The notes: a model not told the origin generated them from the letters alone. Shown: positions 1 through 8,965, numbered from the stretch's first letter. The stretch is DNA of 19,469 nucleotides from Termitomyces sp. T153 (GCA_018296165.2 JACKQL020000274.1:1-19469); one strand, 5' to 3'. Made by a program: numbers and translations.

Positions 1-428
1 GTGTGTCACGACCCGTCCCCTGGACCCCTGCACGTCATCCAGCAACCTCCCAATTCCCCAAAACCCCCGATGCTCCGCCAAACTTCTGCCCATGCCCCGC
101 GCCTATTTTGGTTAGCCCCGACGCAACCTCGGCTAACTCTGACGCCTCCCCAGCTAACTCCAACGGCCCCCTGGCCAACTTCAATGCCTTCCCTGCAGCC
201 ACTGACACTTACCCTGGATCTCCCAAACCCTGAGAACCACCCCCGCTGTTCCCAATCTTTGCCACCCATCATCAACTCAACACCCTGGTTCCTCCAACCC
301 ATTCTGGAGTATCATGACAACCTCGGGGTGACCCGCGTTCCCAAATGATCCCATCAATGTATCAGCATGGCCCGACCCTCAATCGCAACCAACACCTGCC
401 CACTCCGTCGAGCTCTGCCAAGCCCTGG

Positions 429-472
429 TATATAAGACGTTGAGTAGCTCTTTGTACTCTAGTCTTGATATT
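429..472 (+). promoter_or_regulatory. LTR1 promoter: TATATAAG box and self-priming RNA 5' end
   Basis: TATATAAG (429-436) lies exactly 32 nt upstream of AGTCTTGATATT (461-472), which is the reverse complement of the primer-binding site after this LTR. The spacing fits RNA polymerase II initiation, so the 12-mer is inferred to be the first bases of the element RNA, that is, the start of R. Confidence 0.75.
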
Positions 473-543
473 GCTTAACGTTACCTATGGTCTGATTGTT
501 TCCTTCTTGTGTTTCGCATTTTGTGTTTTGTGTCTCGTTTTCC

Positions 544-619
544 TTATCTCAGTCTCCCGGTCTTATCTCAGTCTCCTGGTCTTATCTCAGTCTCCCGGTC
601 CTATCTCAGTCTCCCAGTC
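544..619 (+). repeat. 19-bp tandem array in LTR1, four units
   Basis: The unit TTATCTCAGTCTCCCGGTC repeats four times at 544, 563, 582 and 601 with only transition differences. The other five LTRs have two or three units, so this is a copy-number-variable minisatellite in the transcribed part of the LTR. Confidence 0.9.
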
Positions 620-1171
620 TTGTCTTGTCTCCATTTCATTATCATTTTTGTTATTGTTTCGTATCTCCACTCAAATCTACTCTTGTTCCATATTGACTCC
701 ATTTCATTTTGTCCGACGATGTCTCGGTGACTCTGTCTGGCCATTGTGCCCAAGTCTTCCTCAACCTTAACGACCTCATGAACTCCGCGATTATGATTAC
801 AAACCCCGACACTCTTTCACCAGGTCCAAACCTCGCTCTTTGCTTGGTCCCGGACTCCATCAACCCCAATTGATCCCCCATCAAACCCCGGCTCCGCTCC
901 CATTGATCGCGTATCCGCCTACTCCTTTGCATCCGCAAATCTCCCATATGGTCTTCTGCCTGAACCCCGCTAAGCCCATCCCGTTTCCTTGCAATCCGAC
1001 TTCTCTGGACCTCCCTGGATCTGTCCAGATCACATCCCACCGACTATCTGCACAAGCCATCAGTGCCCAGAATGCTTTCAAGTGTTCGGTTGCCAGTGCA
1101 AGGGGATCATGCCTGCCTAGTAAGGACTTGCCCAGTGCAGCTGAGCCCCTGAGGTCAGTGGAACCTGACAT

Positions 1172-1183
1172 AATATCAAGACT
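1172..1183 (+). promoter_or_regulatory. Self-priming primer-binding site, OUTER copy
   Basis: AATATCAAGACT begins one base after the LTR end and is the exact reverse complement of AGTCTTGATATT at 461-472. No tRNA-type TGG start follows the LTR. In the Tf1/sushi clade the RNA 5' end folds back and primes reverse transcription in this way. Confidence 0.75.
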
Positions 1184-1242
1184 AAACCTTACCCTGTCCA
1201 TGATGCCTGCATTGTCTCCACACACACAATCAAATAACTCCA

Positions 1243-1542
1243 ATGTCTATGGTCTACCCATGCCTGGAAACCCTTATGATTCATATGGCTCTGCCCAATT
1301 TGCCGAGGCACATTGAGTTGCGGATCCAACGCCAAACGTCCCCTCCGCTCCGGTTACATCCATACAACGGCTCCCCCCCATGGACACCCTCCCCAACTCA
1401 CACCCAACCTCCAACCCCTCACGCAAACCGTCAAACCATCCCCCACCCCACCCTTACCCTCCCCGCCAACTCTGTTCTCTCACACAAAGTTGACCCCAAC
1501 GTCACTCAAAGAACAGCATTCCAAAACCTGGCGACCATCTGA
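1243..1542 (+). CDS. Short sense ORF at the start of the internal region (OUTER copy)
   Basis: This 99-codon frame starts at the first conserved ATG, 72 bases after the LTR. The same ATG and first ~50 codons recur at 3957 in the nested copy and at 14790 in the minus copy. The amino end (MSMVYPCLETLMIHMALPNL) is nearly identical in all three, after which the frames diverge into proline- and threonine-rich tails through small indels. There is no recognisable Gag, zinc knuckle, protease or reverse transcriptase motif. It could be a relic of a Gag leader, a small peptide, or chance conservation of element DNA. In the sense RNA it would be the first ORF within the internal region. I do not assign a function. 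Confidence 0.3.
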   Translation: MSMVYPCLETLMIHMALPNLPRHIELRIQRQTSPPLRLHPYNGSPPWTPSPTHTQPPTPHANRQTIPHPTLTLPANSVLSHKVDPNVTQRTAFQNLATI

Positions 1543-2367
1543 CCAAATGAGCGACAAAGTCTCTGACACTGCACCAACTCTCCAACAAACAATAACGCCA
1601 ACCCGCCACGAAACCATCACCTATTGTGCAAAGGATCGCCAGCCACAATGAGACCACTGAGAACGCGCTTCCCCAAAGCCTGCCTGTGGATCCACCGACC
1701 CACTAGCAACCCCACAGACTGACAAATGCAACTAATCACCAACAACATCACCGAACCCTACTATCGACCACCCGACCCTAACCCCAATCACCCCCGAGGA
1801 ACTACGCCCTCCAACAACTAGCCCCAAAACCACCAAAATCAAGCTCAAACCCCACAACCCCAACAGAGCAAGAACCCCAGACCTAGGCTATGCTCCAACC
1901 CCAGAACCTGCTTCCAGACCTCGGTCGATTTGGCCATCACCTCCACCCAACAAATAAAGGGGCCCTGACACCTCCAACCCGACCCCAACAACCCTGGAAC
2001 AAGACCAAAACATCCCCGAGCCTCTAGACGGTCAGAAAAAGGATGGCTACGCACCCTCCACCCTGCCACTTAAAGCACAGCCCCAAAGTTAATGAGGAGA
2101 ACCATGGCACCCCACTCTCAACAAGGGACAACTCCGGACCTCACCGCTATTTCACCACCTTCCCCCACACAATCTGGAACCCCTGACAATGAGGACCCTG
2201 GACACCAAACCTCCCCGCATGCCACCCCCAAACCTAAACTCCACCATCGACTCCACCACCTCCCACGAAGGAACCCCCAGCATAGGAGCCACCCCAAACT
2301 AACTATAGGAAAAAGGACCCTATACAAAGTAGTTCCCCTAAGTACTCTAAATTCGCTGACATGTTTG

Positions 2368-2373
2368 TATAAG
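2368..2373 (+). promoter_or_regulatory. Conserved internal TATAAG box (OUTER)
   Basis: TATAAG in the context ATGTTTGTATAAGGGAGGG is conserved at 5026-5031 (nested) and 13881-13886 (minus copy, - strand). It is a TATA-like element in the sense direction inside the internal domain. A second promoter is possible, but nothing in the sequence proves one. Confidence 0.3.
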
Positions 2374-2700
2374 GGAGGGAGAAGCCCCACCATCATCCAG
2401 AGAACGTCGATCAGCCGTTCAAGCGACCTGACAACCCAAAGGGCATACGCTCCGATATCCTTAAAGGACCTCCCCCACCTGGCCCGACGACCCAAACAAC
2501 CCCGCGCCAGCCCAAAACTGCCTGACCCCACCCCTCCAACCCCCTCTGAACCCCTTGACACAGCTCCGGACCCTGGCAACACGACTCCAGGGCCTCCGCT
2601 CTGACTACAACATTTGATTGAGGGGACTCATGGTGCCAGCCCAACAACGATGCCCTGGTAGCCCCAACTCTGCAACATAAATCACCACCCGCTCTGAATC

Positions 2701-2705
2701 CCGCC
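2701..2705 (+). repeat. Target-site duplication, left copy (CCGCC)
   Basis: CCGCC precedes the nested 5' LTR and CCGCT (8961-8965) follows its 3' LTR. The unoccupied sequence in the nested copy itself (around 5348) reads CTGAATCCCGCCCCTACACC, so a single CCGCC was duplicated and one copy later changed C to T. Five bases is usual for Gypsy-type integrases. Confidence 0.85.
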
Positions 2706-2820
2706 TGTCACGACCCGTCCCCCGAAACCCCGCACATCGTCCATCAACCCCCCGAACCCCCAAAAAACCCCCAACGCTCCGCCGAACTTCTGCCCATGCC
2801 CCGCGCCTATTTCGGCTAAC

Positions 2821-2862
2821 TCCGACACCTCCCCGGCTAACTCTGACACCTCCCCGGCTAAC
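2821..2862 (+). repeat. 21-bp tandem duplication private to LTR2
   Basis: TCCGACACCTCCCCGGCTAAC (2821-2841) is followed directly by the same unit with one C-to-T change (2842-2862). The other + LTRs have one unit, so the duplication arose after insertion or was lost from LTR3. Confidence 0.85.
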
Positions 2863-3171
2863 TCTGATGGCCCCCTGGCCAACTTTGGTGCCTTCCCCGC
2901 AGCCACTGACACTTACCCTGGGTCTCCCAAACCCCAAGAACCACCCCCGCTGTTCCCGATATTCGCCACCCATCATCAACTCAACACCCTGGTTCCTCCG
3001 ACTTATTCCGGAGTATCATGACAACCTTGGGATGACCCGCGTTCCCCAATGATCCCATCAACGTATCAGCACAGCCCGATCCTCGATCGCAACTAACACC
3101 CGCCCACTCCGTCGAGCTCCACCAAGCCCCGCCACCGCAGCTGACATACCCCGAAGTTCTCCGGTAGTCAG

Positions 3172-3215
3172 TATATAAGCCGTCGAGTAGCTCCCCATAC
3201 TCTAGTCTTGATATT
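3172..3215 (+). promoter_or_regulatory. LTR2 promoter: TATATAAG box and self-priming RNA 5' end
   Basis: TATATAAG (3172-3179) lies 32 nt upstream of AGTCTTGATATT (3204-3215), which is complementary to the primer-binding site at 3886-3897. This is the promoter that would drive the nested element's sense RNA. Confidence 0.75.
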
Positions 3216-3885
3216 GCTTAACGTTACCTATGGTCTGATTGTTTCCTTTTCGTGTTTCGTGTTTTGTGTTTTGTGTTTTGTGTCTCGTTCTCCTTACTCT
3301 CAGTCTCCCGGTCTTATCTCAGTCTCCCGGTCTTATCTCAGTCTCCATGTCGTTATCGTTCTCATTATTGTTTCGTATCTCCACTCGAATCTACTCTTGT
3401 TCCATATCAACCCCATTCCATTTCATCTGACGCTGTCTCGGTGACTCCGTCTGGCCATTGTGCCCAAGTCTTCACCAACCTAAACGACCTCATGAACTCT
3501 GCGATTATGATTACGAACCCCAACACTCCTTCGCCAGGTCCGAACCCCGCTCTTCGCTCGGTCCCGGACTTCATCAACTCCAAATGATCTCCCATCAAAC
3601 CCCGGCTCCATTCCCATTGATCACACAGCCGCCTACTCCTTTGCTTCCGCGAATCTCCCATACGGTCTTCTGCCTGAACCCCACCAAGCCTGTCCCGTTT
3701 CCTTGCAATCCGACTTCTCTGGACCTCCCTGGATCCGTCCGGATCACATCCCACCGACTATCCACACAAGCCATCAGTGCCCAGAATGCTTTCAAGTGTT
3801 TGGTTACCAGTGCAAGGGGATCACGCCCGCCTAGTAAGGACTTGCCCAGTGCAGCTGAGCCCCCGGGGTCAGCGGAACCTGACAT

Positions 3886-3897
3886 AATATCAAGACT
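3886..3897 (+). promoter_or_regulatory. Self-priming primer-binding site, NESTED copy
   Basis: AATATCAAGACT sits one base after the LTR2 end and pairs over all 12 bases with the inferred RNA 5' end at 3204-3215. Confidence 0.75.
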
Positions 3898-3956
3898 CTA
3901 CCTTACCCCGTCCGTGATGCCCGCATTATCTCCGCACACATGATCAAATAACTCCG

Positions 3957-4238
3957 ATGTCTATGGTCTACCCGTGCCTGGAAACCCTTATGATTCATAT
4001 GGCCCTGCCCAATTTGCTGAGGCACATTGAGTCGCGGATCCAACACCAAACGTCCCCTCCGCTCCGGTTACTTCCATACAACGGCTCCCCCCATGGACAC
4101 CCTCCCCAACTCCCACCCAACCTCCAACCCCTCGCACAAACCGTCAAATCATCTCCCACCCCCACCCTCACCCTCTCCGCCAAATCAGTTCCCTCGCACA
4201 AAGCTGACCCTGACATCATCCAAAGAACAGCATCCTAA
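3957..4238 (+). CDS. Short sense ORF at the start of the internal region (NESTED copy)
   Basis: This 93-codon frame starts at the same conserved ATG as 1243 and 14790, 72 bases past the LTR. The first ~50 residues match the other copies with a few substitutions explained by transitions. The carboxyl part is in a different frame from the OUTER copy after an indel in the C-rich stretch near 4090. No known domain is visible. An overlapping 163-codon frame (4027-4518) is longer but proline- and threonine-rich and not maintained in the other copies. Function unknown; coding status doubtful. Confidence 0.3.
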   Translation: MSMVYPCLETLMIHMALPNLLRHIESRIQHQTSPPLRLLPYNGSPHGHPPQLPPNLQPLAQTVKSSPTPTLTLSAKSVPSHKADPDIIQRTAS

Positions 4239-6689
4239 AACCCGGCAACCATCTGACCAAATGAGCAACAAATGTCTCCGGCACCGCGCCAACCCTCCGA
4301 CAAACAATAATGCCAACCCGCCGCGAAACAGTCACCATTGCGTGAGGATCGCCAACCCCGATGAGACCACTGAGAACGCGCTTCTTCAAAGCCCGCCTGT
4401 GGATCTGCCGACCCACTGGCAACTCCGCAGACCGACGAATGTGACTAACCGCCGACAACATCACCAAACCCTACTATCGACCCCCACCCCGGCCCCCCCC
4501 CCTTTTCCGAGGAACTAAACCCTCTGACAACTAGCCCCAAAACCACCGAAATCAAGCTTGACCCAACAACCCCAACCACAGAACAAGAACCTCAGACCTA
4601 GGCTACGCTCCAACCCCAGGACCCGCTTCCAGACCTCAATCGATTCGGCTGTCACCTCCGCCCAACAAATGAAGGGGCCCTGACACCTCCGACCCGACCC
4701 CGACAACCCGGGAACAAGGCCAAAACATCCCCGAGCCTCTAGATGCTAATAAGGAGAACCACGGCACCCCACTCCCGACAAGGAACAACTCCGGACCACG
4801 CCGCTATTTCACCACCCTCCCCCACACAATCCGGAGCCCCCGACAATGAGGACCCTGGACGCCAAAACCCCCCCGCATGCCACCCCCGAGCCTAAACTCC
4901 ACCACCAGACTATGCCACCTCCCACGAAGGAATCCCCAACATAGGAGCCACGCCAAACTAACTATAGGAAAAAGGACCCTATACGAAGTAGTTCCCTAAG
5001 TACTCTAAATTCACTGACATGTTCATATAAGGGAGGGAGAAGCCCCACCATCATCCAGAAAACGACGATTGGCTGTTTAAGCGACCTGACGACCCAAAGG
5101 GCACACGCTCCGATATCCTCAAAGGACCTCCCCCACCTGGCTCAATGACCCAAACAACCCCGCACCAGCCCAAAACTGCCCGACCCAGACCCCTCCGAAC
5201 TCTTCAACACAGCTCCGGACCCTGGCGACACGACTCCAGGGCCTCCGCTCTGACCACGACATTTGATCAAGAGAACTCACGGTGCCAGCTCGACAATGAT
5301 GCCCTGGTAGCCCCAACTCCACGACATAAATCACCACCCACTCTGAATCCCGCCCCTACACCAGAATATGTCCGCTGAACAGGGACCACATCATCGGAGC
5401 ATCCAGAAAAGCAAGCGGTGCCTCTCCCCACTGCCACCCCCACACTTGCAACAATCTCCGGGCCGCTCCGGAACACGAATGAAGAGTAGCCTTGACCCTG
5501 CCACGACTCCTGGGGAACCCCACTCCAGTGCCTCCCCGCGGCCGACCTCCCCGCCGCCCCAACAACCGTGAACAACCAACAAATCCCCACCAAGTGACCC
5601 TTGTGTTGACTCCGGGACCACCCACTTCTTCCCCAATGAAGGAACCACCGACCCCCAGACCTCCGAACTTGAGGAAGTATCAGAAATACGTAAGACCCCT
5701 TTGTCCGTCTTGTGCTTACCTTTGGTCAGGAGAGCAATATCATGTAGATGATCTGGGACCCCAAATTTTGGCCCCGGACCCGAAGGAACTGGTTGGGACT
5801 GATCACCCCGCATCCTACCCCCTCGGTCATCAACACTCCGGAGCACACCAAAGCACCACTCAAAACATGCCCACCCACAGACGCAACACTCCGGAACACA
5901 ACCCCGACCCGGACCAACTATGCCGCGAGGATGAACCTTGCCTCACCAAACCCCGCCAATGAAGAAGGCCCCGCCGCCCTCACCACCAGTGCCGGCATAA
6001 GGGCCAGACCATGGGAAGACCTCCATTATCCCCCGCCAACCGCACTGCCAGGACAACCAAAGCCCCAAACCCGCTGGGCACCGTGAAAAATTTGAAGGTC
6101 CACCCTCCGATACCAATACGGCGCATGTCCCTGCCGCAGACAAAAGAGAACCCCTACACCCCCAGCCAGAATTTCCAAGAATTGAACTCAAATAACACCG
6201 CCCGAAATGCCGCGGGACTCCACCGGAGAACTCCTGCTGCCCCCGCCGGACCCTGGGAGCCCTCCCTGCGATGCCCCGCCCCGTCCCGACAAACCCCGGG
6301 ACTAGCCAGCACAGACGGCCCTAGCGGGCGTCACCCCCGCCTCTGGGTGCACTAAGGGATTCAACTCCCTCTCACACCCCTGTGTGTTTCGCTTACTTCG
6401 CCCTCATACAAAACTAAAATCTCACTTCACATGCTCAGGGACCAAGAAAAGGACATGTTCGCGTACAAAAAATTATATATACAATAGGCAGAGGAGGCAG
6501 CAAGTCCGGGAGCAACAAGAAACGAGGCCCACACCCATCTCACCCCCTCCCCGGACCCACCGGCAACCCAACCCCCAGGTCGACTTCCATCTGGGCCCGC
6601 ACCACCGCCAAGATCTTTGCCAACCCCGGCAACGCCTCCCCCACGTCAGCCGCCACCTCCCACTACGACCCCAGGGCCACCGCATTGCA
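4239..6689. other. NESTED internal region without a supported gene
   Basis: This 2.45-kb stretch is strongly C-rich and G-poor on +. It matches 12398-14517 of the minus copy and, up to 5751, the OUTER pieces. It contains the conserved TATAAG box (5026-5031), a run of ten C (4493-4502) and the equivalent of the nested copy's own insertion site (near 5348). Frames on either strand are short, low in complexity or broken in other copies. On - at 6542-6579 it holds a run of G-tracts just past the antisense gene. Near 6464-6483 an AT-rich ATTATATATACAA stretch may be the 3'-end signal of the antisense gene. Confidence 0.6.
5026..5031 (+). promoter_or_regulatory. Conserved internal TATAAG box (NESTED)
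   Basis: This is the same internal TATA-like box as at 2368, here in the context GTTCATATAAGGGAGGG. It survives in all three copies although flanking positions have changed. Confidence 0.3.
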
Positions 6690-7670
6690 TCACCGATGCC
6701 CCACCAACAACCTCTCCAATCGCGCCATTCCCTGCTGCAACTCCGGAGGCTGAACTGCAGATCCCTGTGTCAACCTGTCCTGAATCAACGCAAATGCCGC
6801 AGAGGCACCATCCAAGAGGACCCGATGCTCCCGCACCCAGCCTAAACTCAGAAAATGAACTGTCAATAACAAACGGAGGAACGGGAGACAACTCATGAAG
6901 GATCCCCGCGCGACCCGAGGCGGCCTCGTTGGCCAACCAATCCTCCCTCCGCCTCGCCGCCTCCAGCTCCACCCACAATGCATCCCCCTCCGGAACTTGC
7001 CCCCGCCCCTCCGCTTCCCCCGCGGGCTGCCCCTCCATCTGTGCCAGATGCTCCCGCAAGCCCTGCACCTCTAACGCTCGCTCCGTCACCACGTGCACCG
7101 AAGTGTTCCTCTCCCGCTCCATCACTTCTTTCTCCGTCCACACTGTATCACAATCCTCCCTCGCCCGTCGGAGCTCACCCTCCCGTACTGCCAATGACGT
7201 TGTCAAGGCCTCCACCTGCTTGCAAAGAAAGACCTCCGTGATCGAAGGAATCGGCGCAGGGGGACTCGACGACCGTTCCGAGGGGACGCCTGGGACAGGA
7301 GAAAAAAGGGAGGACTCCGGAGGCCCCGCCAACAACTTGCGCCCACGCGGCCTCTTGCTGGGTCCTGCCCCCGAGGGCGGGGAGGCTCGACGCTTCCTCC
7401 GAACCATCGCCGAGGACGCCCCCTTCCCCTTTGGCAACGCGGGACGAAACTTTGTCCGTTTCAGAACCCCCAGAAAATCCACTACTACTACCACGGACGA
7501 TTCTACAGGAACCCCGTCAATCATCCCAAAAAGAAAAGTCGACAACACTTACGACTCCGGTCCCTGACGCTGCCCTGGCGCCGACGCTCGAACTCCTCAC
7601 CCCCACTGTTGTACACCACCACCTTGTCCAAATTGGCGGGAGAGACTACTGGAACACTGGGGGAAGACAT
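6690..7670 (-). pseudogene. Antisense coiled-coil protein gene, broken copy (NESTED)
   Basis: This gene runs against its host element. Exon 1 is 7670-7553, then a 50-nt intron 7552-7503 (GTAAGT...TAG), exon 2 is 7502-6893, a probable 46-nt intron 6892-6847, and exon 3 starts at 6846. All junctions match those of the intact copy at 11267-12397, and exons 1 and 2 have the same lengths (118 and 610 nt). Exon 3 meets a TGA at 6692-6690, where the other copy has CGG, and a TAG follows a few codons later where the other has TGG. The product would end about 50 residues early, at ~294 aa. The coiled-coil half is intact and differs from the other copy almost only by transitions, many at CpG. An upstream in-frame ATG lies at 7760. 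Decay rather than use seems likely here. The role is unknown. Confidence 0.6.
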
Positions 7671-7868
7671 GACAAAATTTGGGAAACCCCAGGGCATGCC
7701 CAAAGCTTTTAATCGATTGAGGAGAACCCTGACGAAACGGCAGCCGCGCTTTGACTTCATCTCCCACGCCACTATCACTCACTGCGGATTGATCAATATT
7801 GCTCGGCTTTGACTCCCACGCCCCGCCAATCCCCGTCCTGCCCCCGCATCTCGAAGGGTCTCAACGCT

Positions 7869-7881
7869 GAAGGGGGGGTGA
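7869..7881 (+). promoter_or_regulatory. Polypurine tract, NESTED copy
   Basis: GAAGGGGGGGTGA directly abuts the 3' LTR start at 7882. A purine run in this place primes plus-strand DNA synthesis in LTR elements and fixes the element orientation as +, independently of the promoter. Confidence 0.85.
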
Positions 7882-8960
7882 TGTCACAACCCGTCCCCCG
7901 AAACCCCACACATCGTTCATCAACCCCCCGAACCCCCAAAAAACCCCCAACGCTCCGCCGAACTTCTGCCCATGCCCCGCACCTATTTTGGCTAACTCCG
8001 ACGCCTCCCCGGCTAACTCTGACGGCCCCCTGGCCAACTTCAGTGCCTTTTCCGCAGCCACTGACACTTACCCTGGGTCTCCCAAACCCCGAGAACCACC
8101 CCCGCTGTTCCCGATATTCGCCACCCATCATCAACTCAACACCCTGGTTCCTCCGACTTATTCCAGAGTATCACGACAACCTCGGGATGACCCGCATTCC
8201 CCAATGATCCCATCAATGTATCAGCGCAGCCCGATCCTCGATCGCAACCGACACCCGCCCACTCCATCAAGTAGCTCCCCATACTCTAGTCTTGATATTG
8301 CTTAACGTTACCTATGGTCTGATTATTTCCTTTTCGTGTTTTGTGTTTCATGTTTTGTGTCTCGTTCTCCTTACTCTCAGTCTCCCGGTCTTATCTCAGT
8401 CTCCCGGTCCTGTCTCGTCTCCATTTCATTATTGTTCTCATTATTGTTTCGTATCTCCACTCAAATCTACTCTTGTTCCATATCAACCCCATTCCATTTT
8501 GTCTGACACTGTCTTGGTGACTCCGTCTGGCCATTGTGCCCAAGTCTTCACCAACCTAAACAACCTCACAAACTCCGCGATTACAATTACGAACCCTGAC
8601 ACTCCTTCGCCAGGTCCAAACCCCGCTCTTTGCTCGGTCCCGGACTTCATCAACTCCAAATGATCTCCCATCAAACCCCAGCTCCATTCCCATTGATCAC
8701 ACAGCTGCCTACTCCTTCGCTTCCGCGAATCTCCTGTACAGTCTTCTGCCTGAACCCTGCCAAGACCGTCTTGTTTTCTCACAACCCAACTTCTCTGGAC
8801 CTTCCCGGATCCGTCCGGATCACATCCCACCAACTATCTGCACAAGCCATCAGTGCCCGGAACGTCTTCGAGTGTTCGGTTACCAGTGCAAGGGGATCAC
8901 GCCTGCCTAGTAAGGACTCACCCAGTGCAGCTGAGCCCCCAGGGTCAGCGGAACCTGACA
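7882..8960 (+). repeat. LTR3: 3' LTR of the NESTED copy, TATA box deleted
   Basis: It begins TGTCACAACCC and ends CGGAACCTGACA, followed by the target duplication CCGCT. Compared with LTR2 it lacks 71 bp containing the TATA box; the deletion runs between two GTCGAG copies (3111 and 3182 in LTR2), leaving one decayed copy (ATCAAG). The 12-base R start remains at 8288-8299. The 19-bp array has two units (8370-8408). Confidence 0.93.
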
Positions 8961-8965
8961 CCGCT
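8961..8965 (+). repeat. Target-site duplication, right copy (CCGCT)
   Basis: This is the partner of CCGCC at 2701-2705, with one C-to-T transition. The OUTER sequence resumes right after it with CCTACGCTGGAATATG, matching CCTACACCAGAATATG in the nested copy. Confidence 0.85.

Larger units (their letters stand above)
4..1170 (+). repeat. LTR1: 5' LTR of the OUTER copy
   Basis: The repeat starts TGTCACGACCC and ends CGGAACCTGACA-like (here GTGGAACCTGACA), giving complementary TGTCA/TGACA termini. The same ~1.1-1.2 kb unit occurs six times in the window, four on + and two on -. It contains a TATA box, the inferred RNA start, a 19-bp tandem array (544-619, four units, the longest of the six LTRs) and a GTGTTTT-rich stretch. 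Compared with LTR4 it lacks 39 bp just upstream of the TATA box, between GCCAAGCCCTG and GTATATAAG. Open frames inside it (for example 840-1316) are shared by all LTRs through homology and are not taken as genes. Confidence 0.92.
1171..2705 (+). mobile_element. Left internal part of the OUTER copy
   Basis: This stretch matches 3885-5349 of the nested copy and the reverse complement of 13560-14862 in the minus copy. It opens with the primer-binding site and a short conserved ORF; the rest is C-rich, G-poor sequence without a frame that survives in all copies. It contains a conserved TATAAG box at 2368-2373. About 60 bp (roughly 2029-2087) are present here but absent from both younger copies. 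It ends at CTGAATCCCGCC, where the nested copy inserted. Confidence 0.85.
2706..3884 (+). repeat. LTR2: 5' LTR of the NESTED copy
   Basis: It begins TGTCACGACCC and ends CGGAACCTGACA. It includes the full upstream region missing from LTR1 and LTR3, a TATATAAG box, the R start and a three-unit 19-bp array (3294-3351). It alone has a second 21-bp unit at 2842-2862, a direct duplication of 2821-2841. It pairs with LTR3. Confidence 0.93.
2706..8960 (+). mobile_element. NESTED complete LTR retrotransposon (non-autonomous, self-primed)
   Basis: This is a 6255-bp full-length copy with two LTRs (1179 and 1079 bp), a primer-binding site, a polypurine tract and a 5-bp target duplication. It is inserted in the internal region of the OUTER copy in the same orientation. 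Its LTRs share private variants such as CATCAACTCCAAATGATCTC and differ mainly by transitions and by indels. The internal 4 kb has no recognisable gag, protease, reverse transcriptase, RNase H or integrase, so movement would need an autonomous relative. The 3' internal part carries a broken antisense gene (6690-7670, - strand). The class best fits a LARD (large retrotransposon derivative). Confidence 0.9.

Noticed and set aside
1171..1190. tRNA-type primer-binding site after the LTR
   Set aside because: No TGG-starting sequence follows any 5' LTR in the cluster; the self-complementary 12-mer explains the position better.
840..1316. Open frames inside LTRs (840-1316, 3458-3943, 8630-9079 and their - strand counterparts, 100-160 codons)
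   Set aside because: They recur only because the LTRs are homologous. They lack a common start or stop, run across LTR borders and show no domain.
4493..4502. Run of ten C in the NESTED internal region
   Set aside because: A homopolymer in C-rich DNA; it may be a sequencing or slippage artefact and has no conserved equivalent of that length.
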